Positions 52,151 through 60,920 of a DNA stretch of 64,000 bases are shown piece after piece. Under the pieces are notes generated by a model. That model did no database searches, was not told the origin of the DNA, and worked only from the letters and a program-made list of their open reading frames with translations. Source of the DNA: CAVYTF01 sp963771435. Its GTDB lineage: Bacteria > Bacteroidota > Bacteroidia > Chitinophagales > Chitinophagaceae. Position 1 is the first letter of the stretch, and the number at the start of each line of letters is the position of its first letter. A program made the position numbers and the translations under genes. The DNA lies in NCBI GenBank assembly GCA_963771435.1, contig CAVYTF010000009.1:1-64000 (forward strand), read 5' to 3'.

Positions 52151-52510
52151 ATGGAAAAAGTAAATATTGCACAAAAGCTATCGTTGTTCTCAGAATACTG
52201 GAGCCCTAAAATTGTGGGCGAACTGAACGGGCAACAGGTGAAACTTGCTAAGCTGAAAGGGGAGTTTGTGTGGCATAAACATGATAATGAGGATGAAATG
52301 TTCCTAGTTGTTGATGGCGTTTTGACAATGGAGTTTAGGGACAAAACAGTTGAAATAAATAAAAATGAATTTATCATTGTGCCGAAAGGGACGGAGCATA
52401 GGCCTGTTGCTCATGAGGAGGTTTCACTGATGCTTTTTGAACCTGCGGCAACGTTAAACACCGGGGATACTGAAAGTGAATTGACCAAGTATATTTTGGA
52501 GCGTATCTGA
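52151..52510 (+). CDS. Cupin domain protein
   Basis: A single-domain cupin of 119 residues. The metal-binding motif 1 is HKHDNEDEMFLVVDGVLTME near residue 38 (two His and a Glu), and motif 2 is IIVPKGTEHRPVAHEEVSLM near residue 77 with the last His. Such small cupins have no assigned reaction. It opens with EKVNIAQKLSLFSEYWSPKI. It stands alone between a repeat array and dispersed 46-bp-type repeats. Confidence 0.85.
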   Translation: MEKVNIAQKLSLFSEYWSPKIVGELNGQQVKLAKLKGEFVWHKHDNEDEMFLVVDGVLTMEFRDKTVEINKNEFIIVPKGTEHRPVAHEEVSLMLFEPAATLNTGDTESELTKYILERI

Positions 52511-52575
52511 ATCACGGATCCAATGTTCTGAATCATGGATCTAGGGGATCAAAGGATGGCACGGATCTGTAGAAG
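52507..52575 (+). repeat. Diverged copy of the CTGAATCACGGAT repeat
   Basis: It carries CTGAATCACGGATC and CTGAATCATGGATC units and a GGATCAAAGGATGGCACGGATC end, as in the 46-bp repeats at 54372. It overlaps the stop codon of the cupin gene by four bases, so the repeat abuts the gene exactly. Confidence 0.6.
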
Positions 52576-52580
52576 GCGAA

Positions 52581-53696
52581 TTACTTTATAATAATTGATA
52601 GAGTTACCGAAGATGGGAAAATTGGCGGGTTTGGCAATTGCAACGCTACTCCATTTTTCCAGATAGTGGCAACCTGGTTGGAGTTAGCTAATCCCAAATT
52701 ATTGTATTCAGCGCCGCCTGTGTAGACATCATTACCTATTACATAGGTTTGATAAGCTCTTGAAGTATTTGGCGCAGGCAGTATGGTTTGAACCCCATTT
52801 TTAATATATGTAGCATTGATACTGGAAATGCTACCTCCGGGAACTGATGCATAACCTGTGAGGTATATATCGTTGCTATTAATTAACATTGATAAAATAT
52901 TAAGACTGTCGGCAAAATATGCAGGAGTGCCATTTTTCCAAAGTGTTGTAACAGCGTTTCCTGTGGTACCAAGAATATAAACATCACTGCCTACGACCTG
53001 TATCAAATTGGCAATGGAGTTTACGGAACTATTGGTCAAATAAGTGGGAATGCCATTCTTCCAAATTGTGGCCGTATAATTAAAGTCATTCTCAAAACCA
53101 CCGGGGACGGGCACCTTATAGAAATTTACTGCTCCTGCAACATACACATCACTGCCCGAAACGAATACTGAATTTGCTTCTGAAAATATTGAATCATTGG
53201 CGAGATAAGTAGCGACACCATTTTTCCAGTATTCCGCCACATTTACTCCCGGCACATTGGGGTCATTTAAATTGACAGAAGCCAACCCCTGCGAACCTGT
53301 AGCGTACACATCAGTGCCTGATATAAACATATCGCTAATGAAGGATAATGACCCGGGTACATAATTGCCACTGGGCGAATACAAATTATTCAGAGCCCCA
53401 TTTTTACTGTAAATGGATTGGTAATCTAATTCCGATCGTCCCCATACGTATAAATCATTGCCATAAAAATTTGAAAACGGCGTATTTGTATTACCGGTAA
53501 CATAAAGACCACTAATATAGGTTACATCGCCGTTATGCCATACCATGGTAGAATCTTCTGAAAAAGCTGGCCCGATGATGTAAATATCAATTCCCGGAGG
53601 GATGTTGCCGCTGCCCGACATACTTTTTTTGCAGGATAAAAAAGCAAAGAAGAAAATGGAGCAGAAAAAAATCTTTTTGAGGTTAAAAATTTGCAT
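52581..53696 (-). CDS. Lipoprotein with propeller-like repeats, hypothetical
   Basis: The protein is 371 residues with a lipobox (FAFLSCKK, lipidated Cys near residue 22). The rest is built from about seven degenerate blades of 40-50 residues, each having a DVYV-x-G type strand and a (T)LWKNG-x-P-x-Y turn: ATIWKNGIPTYLTNSS, TTLWKNGTPAYFADS, NATYIKNGVQTILP. This is a likely beta propeller anchored in the membrane and facing the periplasm or outside. No catalytic motif is visible. The family is not one I can name, but similar proteins are common in Bacteroidota. It is flanked by the dispersed repeats on both sides. Confidence 0.7.
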   Translation of the reverse strand: MQIFNLKKIFFCSIFFFAFLSCKKSMSGSGNIPPGIDIYIIGPAFSEDSTMVWHNGDVTYISGLYVTGNTNTPFSNFYGNDLYVWGRSELDYQSIYSKNGALNNLYSPSGNYVPGSLSFISDMFISGTDVYATGSQGLASVNLNDPNVPGVNVAEYWKNGVATYLANDSIFSEANSVFVSGSDVYVAGAVNFYKVPVPGGFENDFNYTATIWKNGIPTYLTNSSVNSIANLIQVVGSDVYILGTTGNAVTTLWKNGTPAYFADSLNILSMLINSNDIYLTGYASVPGGSISSINATYIKNGVQTILPAPNTSRAYQTYVIGNDVYTGGAEYNNLGLANSNQVATIWKNGVALQLPNPPIFPSSVTLSIIIK

Positions 53697-53792
53697 TGTG
53701 TGTTTTTGAGTCCTTTATTAAAATAAAAAGATTAAAATGCTATGGCGTTCAGAAATTAAAGTTACTTTGTTTTGCAAACACAAGGTAGTTAA

Positions 53793-53846
53793 TATATCTG
53801 AATCACGGACCTAAGGATCTAAGGATAGCACAGATTTTAGGAACGG
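53793..53846 (+). repeat. Single diverged copy of the CTGAATCACGGAC repeat
   Basis: It reads CTGAATCACGGACC, a GGATCTAAGGATAGCACAGAT end and a short linker, the same plan as the tandem copies at 54372-54509. It lies between the divergent lipoprotein and the 53989 gene. Confidence 0.6.
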
Positions 53847-53988
53847 TAACATCAAATGGTTTGGTATGGCAATGCTACATACGGCAATGTTAGATACTTT
53901 ATAAATATTGGACGAAAATGAAAACAGGCAGGAGCAAGAGCCTGGCATTGAGCCAATTCAAGACTAAGCAAAAAAGTAAAAATCTACA

Positions 53989-54369
53989 ATGAAGGACATT
54001 ATTCATAAATTCAAGTTCAAGGATGCGGGAGTTGTAATTAATGCACCTGCAGATATTGAAAAAGAGTTTGTTGATATGGGGTTTAAAAATGCTTTTAGTA
54101 AAAAAGACCTCAGCCAAAATACTTTGGCCTTTATCAATAACAATAAAGAATTGCTTGACTTTCTGAAAAATGGCCTACAAAAAATTGAACCCGATAGTGT
54201 GCTGTGGCTTGCTTATCCTAAAGGCAGTTCAAAGACCAAGACGGATATTAACCGGGATATCATCCGCGAGACGGCGGAAGACTTTGGGATGGCAACGGTA
54301 ACGGCGATCTCGATCACTGATGTTTGGAGTGGGTTAAGGTTGCGGCCGGTTAATAGAGTGGGAAGATGA
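53989..54369 (+). CDS. Hypothetical small protein (DUF3052-like)
   Basis: A 126-residue soluble protein. The segment LWLAYPKGSSKTKTDINRDI near residue 73 and the last stretch MATVTAISITDVWSGLRLRP resemble the DUF3052 family, which has no known function. The N-terminal part (FKFKDAGVVINAPADIEKEF) is a short alpha/beta core. The assignment is by pattern memory and is not firm. It is surrounded by the dispersed repeats (53793 and 54372), and its stop lies 2 bp before the first tandem unit. Confidence 0.5.
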   Translation: MKDIIHKFKFKDAGVVINAPADIEKEFVDMGFKNAFSKKDLSQNTLAFINNNKELLDFLKNGLQKIEPDSVLWLAYPKGSSKTKTDINRDIIRETAEDFGMATVTAISITDVWSGLRLRPVNRVGR

Positions 54370-54371
54370 GG

Positions 54372-54509
54372 TCTGAATCACGGATTAAGCGGATTAAAGG
54401 ATGACACGGATCTCTTGTCTGAATCACGGATTAGAGAGATTAAAGGATGACACGGATCTCTTGTCTGAATCACGGATTAAGCGGATCAAAGGATGACACG
54501 GATTTTAAG
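54372..54509 (+). repeat. Three tandem 46-bp repeats (CTGAATCACGGATTAAGCGG type)
   Basis: The units start at 54372, 54418 and 54464, an exact 46-bp spacing. Each contains TCTGAATCACGGATTA, then GATTAAAGGATGACACGGAT. The middle unit differs at a few bases. The array begins right after a gene stop (54369) and ends before the LytTR gene's 3' end on the other strand. Confidence 0.9.
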
Positions 54510-54533
54510 AAAAGGAAAAATCAAGCTAAATAA

Positions 54534-55289
54534 TTACAATGCAGCAAGCGCCTGCAAAAATTCGTCTTTTTTCCTGCGGCTCACTTCTGCATATTGGCCA
54601 TTGGATAGCAGTATCCTGTTATCCAGTTTGCTGTATTTTTTTACATGATTAAGGTTAACAAGGTAGCTGTGGTGTGTGCGGAAGAATTGTTGTTCACTCA
54701 GCAGTTCTTCATATTTCTGAAGGTTAACGGAAGCTATGATCTTTTCATTGTTAAAAAGATAGAAAAAGGTGTAAGGCCCTTCTGCCATCAGGTAAACGAT
54801 GTCTGCAATATTTACAACCATGATGCCCTCTGCCGAAGAAATGGTCAATTTTGAGGGGAGTTGGTGCGGGTGCAGCACTATCTTTTTTAATAAGTCCATC
54901 CGTGTGCTGCTTTGCTTGCGGTCGCGTTTTTGCTGCAGCCTTTCAAATGCCTGTTGGAGGTCTGAGGAATCCACAGGTTTTAATAAATAATCAAAAGCAG
55001 CATATTTAAAGGCTTTGATGGCATGTTCATTATGGGCAGTAACAAAAATAACTTCACAACTCAGGTCATCAATTTGGTCAAGCATGGCAAAGCCATCGGT
55101 TTGAGGCATTTGTATATCAAGTAAGATGCAATCAGGTTTATGCTCTTTTATTGCTTTAATGCCCTCTCCGGCATTTGCCGCCATTGCCAGCACTGTTACA
55201 TTTTGGCAATAGCGCGTGATAAGTTCGTTCAATACATTCCGCCCTTTTACTTCATCATCAATTATGATCGTTTTCAGCGGCATTATCAT
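54534..55289 (-). CDS. LytTR-family response regulator
   Basis: The protein is 251 residues. The receiver domain (about 5-120) has the acidic pocket in IIIDDEVKGRN, the phosphoacceptor Asp in CILLDIQMPQTDG near residue 57 and the Lys in DYLLKPVDSSD near residue 107. The C-terminal LytTR DNA-binding domain (about 150-250) opens with LTISSAEGIMVVNIADIVYL and has FFRTHHSYLVNLNHVKKYSK. It would bind DNA after phosphorylation by the kinase just upstream. The start overlaps the kinase stop by 4 bp (ATGA), so they are coupled. Confidence 0.93.
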   Translation of the reverse strand: MIMPLKTIIIDDEVKGRNVLNELITRYCQNVTVLAMAANAGEGIKAIKEHKPDCILLDIQMPQTDGFAMLDQIDDLSCEVIFVTAHNEHAIKAFKYAAFDYLLKPVDSSDLQQAFERLQQKRDRKQSSTRMDLLKKIVLHPHQLPSKLTISSAEGIMVVNIADIVYLMAEGPYTFFYLFNNEKIIASVNLQKYEELLSEQQFFRTHHSYLVNLNHVKKYSKLDNRILLSNGQYAEVSRRKKDEFLQALAAL

Positions 55290-58200
55290 AGCATTGGTAT
55301 TTTAAGTTTTACAAGCGTTCCCGTAGCATTCCCATGTTCATCTTTCTTATCAATTATTTCCATAGTTGTTGCAGATCGCTGCAATTCTTCGATCAGCTTC
55401 ATGCGTTCGTCGACAATGCTTGTACCCATGGAATGATGCCCTTCTTTTTGAGTGGCAGCCCTGCCTACGCCATTGTCCTCAATTTCTATCAAAAGCATTT
55501 CTTCATTGGAAGAAAACCGCAACCATAAATTGCGTTGCCCATTCTTTTGCAGTAGACCATGCCAGATGGCATTTTCTACAAAAGGCTGTACCAGCATTGG
55601 CGGAATTTTTATCATAGCGGGGCTGGTATGTGTTTTAATTTCTGTTTCATAGTGAAAAGAATTGGCAAAGCGAAGTGATTCCACATCCATATAAAGTTTG
55701 AGTATGTTTATTTCTTCCTGTAGCGAGATCCATTGCTTATCGCTGTTCTCAAGGATGGCGCGCACTAACTTTGAAAACCGGGCCAGGTATTGTGTAGCAG
55801 TATCTATTTGGCCGGTAAGGCAACACTCCTGTATGGCGTTGAGCGAATTGAATAAGAAATGAGGGTTCATCTGGCTGCGTAAGGCTTTCATGCGCAGGTC
55901 GGCAAACTGCTGGCTTATCGCCGATCTTCGTTCTGCTTCGCGGCGGATATTGTTTATCCTGTTCCCTATGATCAGCGTAATTGTTCCTCCAAACAAAATG
56001 GCAACGGACAGGATGAACCACCATGTTTCCCAAAAAGGCCGTTGAATGATGATAATAACCGAATCATTTTTGGAGATATCACTACTGTTGGGGTTACCTG
56101 TCACTTTCAGAACATAGCGGCCGGCATCAAGGTTTGTATAATTAATGTTCCCGTTTGAAGAAAGGTGCCAGTTTGTATCAAAGCCCTCCAGTTTGTAATA
56201 ATAAGTTGTTTGGAAAGGCTGTAAAAAATTCACAACGGTAAATTGAAAATTGAGGTTGTTCTGATCATAGGCAAGCGTTATTTTCTTAACTGGATCGCTG
56301 CTATGCACACTGTAAGGGTTGCCATTGACCCGGAATGCCGTGATATAGGCCGGATAATTTTGAGAAGGAAGCGCCGCTTCATCAGGGTTAAAAAATGTGA
56401 TGGTATTGGTATTGCCTAAATAAATATTTCCCTTATCGTCCAAAGATGCTGCGCCATTCCATTCATCATAAGGCAACCCATCCTGTTTGGTATAGGAATA
56501 AAAAATGTTTTGCGCTGTGTCAAACGCAGAAATGCCGGTTGAGGTTAAGATCCAGAGCCGGCCTCTTTTATCAAACAACAGGTTATTTACACGGTTGTTG
56601 CAGAGCCCATCATTTGTATTCCAGTTTTTCCATTGCTGTGTGTTTATGTTGTAGCGCCAGATGCCATCAAAAGAGGTGATCCATAGCTCATTTTCCTTGC
56701 CTTCGATCAAAGTCCCAAACAAAACATCTTTTGCCAGCTTTGTGGTGTACTGCAAAAAGTTGTTGCGCCGGGAATCGTATTTTAAAAGAATATTTCCCGA
56801 TGTAAACCAAACCTCACCTTGCCGCGTCGCCATTACATCCTCAATATTTTGGGAATGGGCAAACGGACGATAAACTGTAAAACGGTTAGCAGCAGTATCA
56901 AAACTCAGGAGATCCTGCTTATAATTGGCGAGCCATATTTTACCGGTCTTGTCCTCAGTTACAGCATCGAACCGTTTGTGCCTGAAAAAAAGAGAGTCAT
57001 TTTTATCGGGTAAATAAGCAGTGTAGCTTAGTGAAGAAGGGTTTAACTTTATAAGCCCCTGGAATGTGGCAAGCCATGCATTTTGTGAAGTATCAAGCTT
57101 CATGTCACAGGTTTGCGCATTGCTTTCTGTAGGCGAAAGCGGAGCAAATGTTTTGATATTGTGGATCAGTTGGAATTTATCATTCAGCACATACAACGCA
57201 TTGCTGTATAAACCGCCCGCAAACAAATTGTTTTTATAAAAAAAGATACTTCCGATGAGGCCTGCATCTTTTGTAAGAAACTCGTCGCCCCCTTTAAAGT
57301 AATATGTTTTAAAAACCTGCGCGTAAGGGTTAAGGATAACGAGGCCTTCTGTTGTGCCAATAAAAATAATGCCTTGTTTTGACTGGTAAATGCAATTTAT
57401 ATAATCCGGAAAGCCGCCTTCTTTCGATCTCCAGTCAGTGATCACTTTAAAATTCGCATCCATCCTTAAGATGCCGCCAATATGTGCGATCCAGTATTCT
57501 TCCTGCCCCTGCCAGTTCACCCTGAATGGTATTATATCAACAAGGCCATGCAGCGGTATTCTTTGCATTTCGCTATCGCCTTTGCTGATCAGGTACATGG
57601 CCTCAACCCAGCTTGCAGCAAGCAATTGATGGTCGTTCAGCACCAATGAAAAGCCAAAAAGGTCGCCTTGCTTTTTGTAGAGGTCTGCATTTATGCTGTC
57701 CTGGTAGCGGGTATAAGTCTTTGCTGCCACATTATATTCATATAGCCCGTCAAAAGTCCCCATCCAGAAATTGCCCCCGGCATCAATGCGCACATTAGTC
57801 ACCAACTGGTTTTTGCTAACCCCATGTTCCTTTGTTGGCGGAATAGAGGGCTGAACAATAAAACGGTCATTTTCTTCATCGTAATAGCTCAGGCCGCCGC
57901 TGCATACCCAAATTCTATCCTGCTTATCTCTAAACACTTTTTGTTCTCCTGCCAACACCTGTCTACCCGTGAAAAGCTGCGTGCTGTTATAATTTTCAAA
58001 TGTTGCATTTAGTACATTCAGCTTACTCAAGCCCCCGCCCGTGCCGATCCACAGGTTACCATGTTTATCCTCTTCAATGCCCGTTACCCAGTCATTTATC
58101 AGGGAATTGGTGTCATTAAGGTTTTTTCTGAAAACAGTAATGTTTTTACCATCATAACGGTCCAGCCCATCATGAGTGCCCACCCACAAAAAACCGCGGC

Positions 58201-58351
58201 TGTCTTCAAAAACAACGGAGATGTTGCTGTTGCTTAGCCCTTGGAGAGTTGTTATTTGTTTAAGCAAAAGCTTATTCTCCACCTGCGCCGTAGATGGGTT
58301 AGAGAAGAAAAGCAAGCAGATAAATAAAATAAAATAGTACCGGAAGAGCAT
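55286..58351 (-). CDS. Sensor histidine kinase with two-component regulator propeller (LytS-type)
   Basis: A hybrid sensor of about 1021 residues. After a signal peptide (MLFRYYFILFICLLFFSN) come about fourteen propeller blades in the periplasm (DSRGFLWVGTHDGLDRYDG, DKHGNLWIGTGGGLSKL, TSFDGIWRYNINTQQW) and a Y_Y_Y domain near residues 680-760. A single membrane segment (WWFILSVAILFGGTITLII) leads to the kinase core, with the His in LRSQMNPHFLFNSLNAIQ and ATP-binding QPFVENAIWHGL and IEDNGVGR. Signals bound by the propeller would be passed to the coupled LytTR regulator. Such pairs often control polysaccharide use, but no SusC/D genes are near, so the ligand is unknown. The ATG at 58351 gives the signal peptide directly. 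Confidence 0.9.
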   Translation of the reverse strand: MLFRYYFILFICLLFFSNPSTAQVENKLLLKQITTLQGLSNSNISVVFEDSRGFLWVGTHDGLDRYDGKNITVFRKNLNDTNSLINDWVTGIEEDKHGNLWIGTGGGLSKLNVLNATFENYNSTQLFTGRQVLAGEQKVFRDKQDRIWVCSGGLSYYDEENDRFIVQPSIPPTKEHGVSKNQLVTNVRIDAGGNFWMGTFDGLYEYNVAAKTYTRYQDSINADLYKKQGDLFGFSLVLNDHQLLAASWVEAMYLISKGDSEMQRIPLHGLVDIIPFRVNWQGQEEYWIAHIGGILRMDANFKVITDWRSKEGGFPDYINCIYQSKQGIIFIGTTEGLVILNPYAQVFKTYYFKGGDEFLTKDAGLIGSIFFYKNNLFAGGLYSNALYVLNDKFQLIHNIKTFAPLSPTESNAQTCDMKLDTSQNAWLATFQGLIKLNPSSLSYTAYLPDKNDSLFFRHKRFDAVTEDKTGKIWLANYKQDLLSFDTAANRFTVYRPFAHSQNIEDVMATRQGEVWFTSGNILLKYDSRRNNFLQYTTKLAKDVLFGTLIEGKENELWITSFDGIWRYNINTQQWKNWNTNDGLCNNRVNNLLFDKRGRLWILTSTGISAFDTAQNIFYSYTKQDGLPYDEWNGAASLDDKGNIYLGNTNTITFFNPDEAALPSQNYPAYITAFRVNGNPYSVHSSDPVKKITLAYDQNNLNFQFTVVNFLQPFQTTYYYKLEGFDTNWHLSSNGNINYTNLDAGRYVLKVTGNPNSSDISKNDSVIIIIQRPFWETWWFILSVAILFGGTITLIIGNRINNIRREAERRSAISQQFADLRMKALRSQMNPHFLFNSLNAIQECCLTGQIDTATQYLARFSKLVRAILENSDKQWISLQEEINILKLYMDVESLRFANSFHYETEIKTHTSPAMIKIPPMLVQPFVENAIWHGLLQKNGQRNLWLRFSSNEEMLLIEIEDNGVGRAATQKEGHHSMGTSIVDERMKLIEELQRSATTMEIIDKKDEHGNATGTLVKLKIPML

Positions 58352-58449
58352 TTTGCAAATTATTGCAAAACAAGTCAGTAACAACAAACAGTGAGGCATA
58401 GCTTAACAAATGGCAAAGACTTTTTAATAAGCGGCGATCTTTTAAAGAA

Positions 58450-58722
58450 TTATTGCCGGGCCATGCGCACTTCTTTCTCATATCTTTTTAGATAAAGGTC
58501 GAGATCCACCCTGTCACTATGGAGATTTGCTGCGTCACCATCGAGATTTGACATGTCATCATCGAAATTTGGCATGTCATCATCGAGATTTGGCATGTCA
58601 TCATCGAGATTCGACATGTCATCATCGAGATTCGACATGTCATCATCGAGATTTGCTACGTCATCATGGAGATTTGCTACGTCATCATGGAGATTCGACA
58701 CGTCATCATGGAGATTCGACAA
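58450..58722 (-). CDS. Possible heptad-repeat peptide within a 21-bp array
   Basis: A minus-strand frame of 90 codons, 71 of which are seven-residue repeats (SNLDDDM, ANLHDDV, PNLDDDM), with an acidic and regular Leu spacing that could make a coiled coil. The unique last 20 residues (DLDLYLKRYEKEVRMARQ) look like real protein. Yet the repeats come from a 21-bp DNA array, which keeps several frames open at once. No ribosome binding site stands out. I list it as a doubtful gene. Confidence 0.3.
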   Translation of the reverse strand: MSNLHDDVSNLHDDVANLHDDVANLDDDMSNLDDDMSNLDDDMPNLDDDMPNFDDDMSNLDGDAANLHSDRVDLDLYLKRYEKEVRMARQ

Positions 58723-58731
58723 TTTGTCCCC
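58505..58731 (+). repeat. 21-bp tandem repeat array (ATCATCGAGATTTGnCATGTC type)
   Basis: Eleven units of exactly 21 bp, with sub-variants (TCATCGAGATTTGGCATG, TCATCGAGATTCGACATG, TCATGGAGATTTGCTACG) arranged in runs, as if copied locally. This is the best conserved array in the window. It lies between the kinase and OPT genes, 55 bp before the promoter of the OPT gene. Confidence 0.92.
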
Positions 58732-58786
58732 CTATCTCAGCCACATTGTCGTAAATAATTCATCAATTTTTCATAAAAAGATCCCC

Positions 58787-58794
58787 TATATTTG
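58787..58794 (+). promoter_or_regulatory. Bacteroidota -7 promoter box (TATATTTG) for the OPT gene
   Basis: An exact TAnnTTTG match 34 bp before the ATG at 58829. A T-rich stretch at 58767-58771 is at about the distance expected for the -33 element. Confidence 0.6.
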
Positions 58795-58828
58795 AATGTC
58801 TGCTTTATGAACCATAAAAACTATCTGT

Positions 58829-60904
58829 ATGGCTGATAAAAAAATCTTTCGCCCGTTTGTAGCACCTGAAACACAGATGAAAGAGTTTACGGTGAAAGCC
58901 GTAGTAACGGGCTGCATCATGGGTTGTCTTTTTGGGGCGGCAAATGTGTACCTGGCACTAAAAGCGGGGTTGACGGTGAGTGCGTCCATCCCCATTGCGG
59001 TAATTGCCATTACTATTGCACGAAGGTTGCTGAAGACGACCATCCTTGAAAATAATATCATCCAGACAACGGGATCTGCCAGTGAAAGCATTGCGAGTGG
59101 CGTTGCGTTTACCCTGCCGGGATTCCTGTTTTTATCTATAGGTGCGAACGGGCAAAGCGTTGGCGCAAGTTTTTTTAATTACATGACCATTCTTGTGCTT
59201 GCCATCTTTGGCGGGCTGCTGGGAACGCTGATGATGATACCGCTGCGGAGGTCGTTAATTGTTAAAGAACATGACACGCTTCCTTATCCAGAAGGGACGG
59301 CTTGCGCTAGTGTGCTGAAAGCAGGGGAAAAGGGTGGGGATATTGCAAAGACGGCTTTTTTGGGCGTTGGGGTGGCGATGGGATATGCGTTCCTGCAAAG
59401 GATATTTCACGTGATCGCTGAAACGCCGGAATACATGAGCAAGCTGACCAATAAGTTCTTCCCGGCAGCGAAAATAAGCGGAGAAATAACGCCTGAATAC
59501 TTAGGGGTTGGGTATATAATAGGGCCGCGGATATCCGGGGCATTGGTGGCTGGGGGTGTGCTTAGCTGGCTGGTACTAACACCGCTGCTGGCTACATTGA
59601 TCCATGACCAGACCATCATTGCTGCACAATTGGTAAAGCTGGGCTATTTAAAAGATATACAAACTGCGGGTGGCCCAGGCGGCTGGAACCCGCTGACGCA
59701 TTTGTTTGATGATTCTGCAAGCGCTATCTATAGAGCTTATATCAGGCAGATAGGGGCGGGCGCTGTAGCGGCAGGCGGTTTTATAACGTTGCTGAAAACA
59801 ATTCCTACTATTATTTCTTCTTTTAAGGAAAGTATCAGTTCTATGAAAGACCGGCGTGATGGGGTGTCCACATTGCGTACGGAAAAAGACCTGAGCATGA
59901 AAGTAGTTTTGTTTGGCAGCCTTGCGTTGATATTGCTAATGGCATTTATACCAATGATTCCCGGTGATTCGGTATTTAGTAAGCTATTACTGGGGGTTTT
60001 AGTGGTGGTGTTCGGGGCTTTTTTTGTTACTGTTTCTTCGCGTATTGTTGGCATTATCGGTTCCAGCAATAACCCTATCAGCGGGATGACGATTGCTACG
60101 ATAATGGCTACCTGTTTGGTCTTTATCGGTATAGGATGGACGGGTAAAACGTATGAACCGATGGTTCTTGTGGTGGGGGGTATGATATGTATTGCGGCTG
60201 CGAATGCGGGGGCTACTTCCCAAGATCTGAAGACGGGTTATATCGTTGGTGCTACGCCGCGTAACCAGCAATTGGCGTTGTTTATCGGAGCGATCGTTTC
60301 TTCTCTTGTGATCGGGTTGACGATAAAAGTGCTGGATAAGCCGACAGCGGAAATGTTGCACCAGGGCTTTACTCATGCTATTGGTACCGATAAGTTTCCC
60401 GGCCCCCAGGCAACGCTGATGGCTACTTTGATAAAGGGTATTTTATCGTTCAACCTTGACTGGCAGTTTGTATTTGTTGGCGTTGCGCTTGCGGTGGTGA
60501 TGGAATTGTGCGGGGTGAACTCGTTGAGTTTTGCAGTTGGCGCATATCTTCCGTTGAGCACTACGCTGCCGATATTTGCAGGTGGGGCAGTACGCGGGTT
60601 GGTAGATTGGAAGAAAAAGAAAAAGGAGGATGCAGTTCCTGAAGATGATCTTGGGAAAGGGAATTTATTTGCTACAGGATTGGTGGCGGGAGGAGCGTTG
60701 GCAGGTGTGGCAGTTGCGCTATTGATAGCAGGCAGCGACAAGATAGCGCAGAAACTGGAGTTAGTTGATCTTGAGAAAGCCATTGAAAATGCTTTATCGC
60801 CCGGCGTGTACCAGGTTATTGGAGTGTTGGCTTTTGTCTTATTGGGCGTGATGCTTTACAGGATAGCGATGAAAAAGGACAGTGTTGAGTTGGAGGAATT
60901 GTAA
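58829..60904 (+). CDS. OPT family oligopeptide transporter
   Basis: A 691-residue membrane protein with about 16 helices of the OPT superfamily, which imports peptides or metal-chelates with protons. It opens with RPFVAPETQMKEFTVKAVVT and has GAANVYLALKAGLTVSASIP near residue 36 and LPYPEGTACASVLKAGEKGG near residue 151. A later region FSTKLLLGVLVVVFGAF-like and AATSQDLKTGYIVGATPRNQ-type segment (about 460-485) is typical of the bacterial branch. A Lys-rich cytoplasmic loop (KKKKKEDAVPEDD) lies near residue 595. It is a single gene with its own promoter; substrate unknown. Confidence 0.92.
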   Translation: MADKKIFRPFVAPETQMKEFTVKAVVTGCIMGCLFGAANVYLALKAGLTVSASIPIAVIAITIARRLLKTTILENNIIQTTGSASESIASGVAFTLPGFLFLSIGANGQSVGASFFNYMTILVLAIFGGLLGTLMMIPLRRSLIVKEHDTLPYPEGTACASVLKAGEKGGDIAKTAFLGVGVAMGYAFLQRIFHVIAETPEYMSKLTNKFFPAAKISGEITPEYLGVGYIIGPRISGALVAGGVLSWLVLTPLLATLIHDQTIIAAQLVKLGYLKDIQTAGGPGGWNPLTHLFDDSASAIYRAYIRQIGAGAVAAGGFITLLKTIPTIISSFKESISSMKDRRDGVSTLRTEKDLSMKVVLFGSLALILLMAFIPMIPGDSVFSKLLLGVLVVVFGAFFVTVSSRIVGIIGSSNNPISGMTIATIMATCLVFIGIGWTGKTYEPMVLVVGGMICIAAANAGATSQDLKTGYIVGATPRNQQLALFIGAIVSSLVIGLTIKVLDKPTAEMLHQGFTHAIGTDKFPGPQATLMATLIKGILSFNLDWQFVFVGVALAVVMELCGVNSLSFAVGAYLPLSTTLPIFAGGAVRGLVDWKKKKKEDAVPEDDLGKGNLFATGLVAGGALAGVAVALLIAGSDKIAQKLELVDLEKAIENALSPGVYQVIGVLAFVLLGVMLYRIAMKKDSVELEEL

Positions 60905-60920
60905 TCATTGTTTTTTTAAC

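Noticed and set aside
58527..58795. Two overlapping plus-strand ORFs rich in His/Arg or Ser/Phe repeats
   Set aside because: They are alternative frames of the 21-bp array; two overlapping open frames plus one on the other strand show that openness is not evidence of coding.
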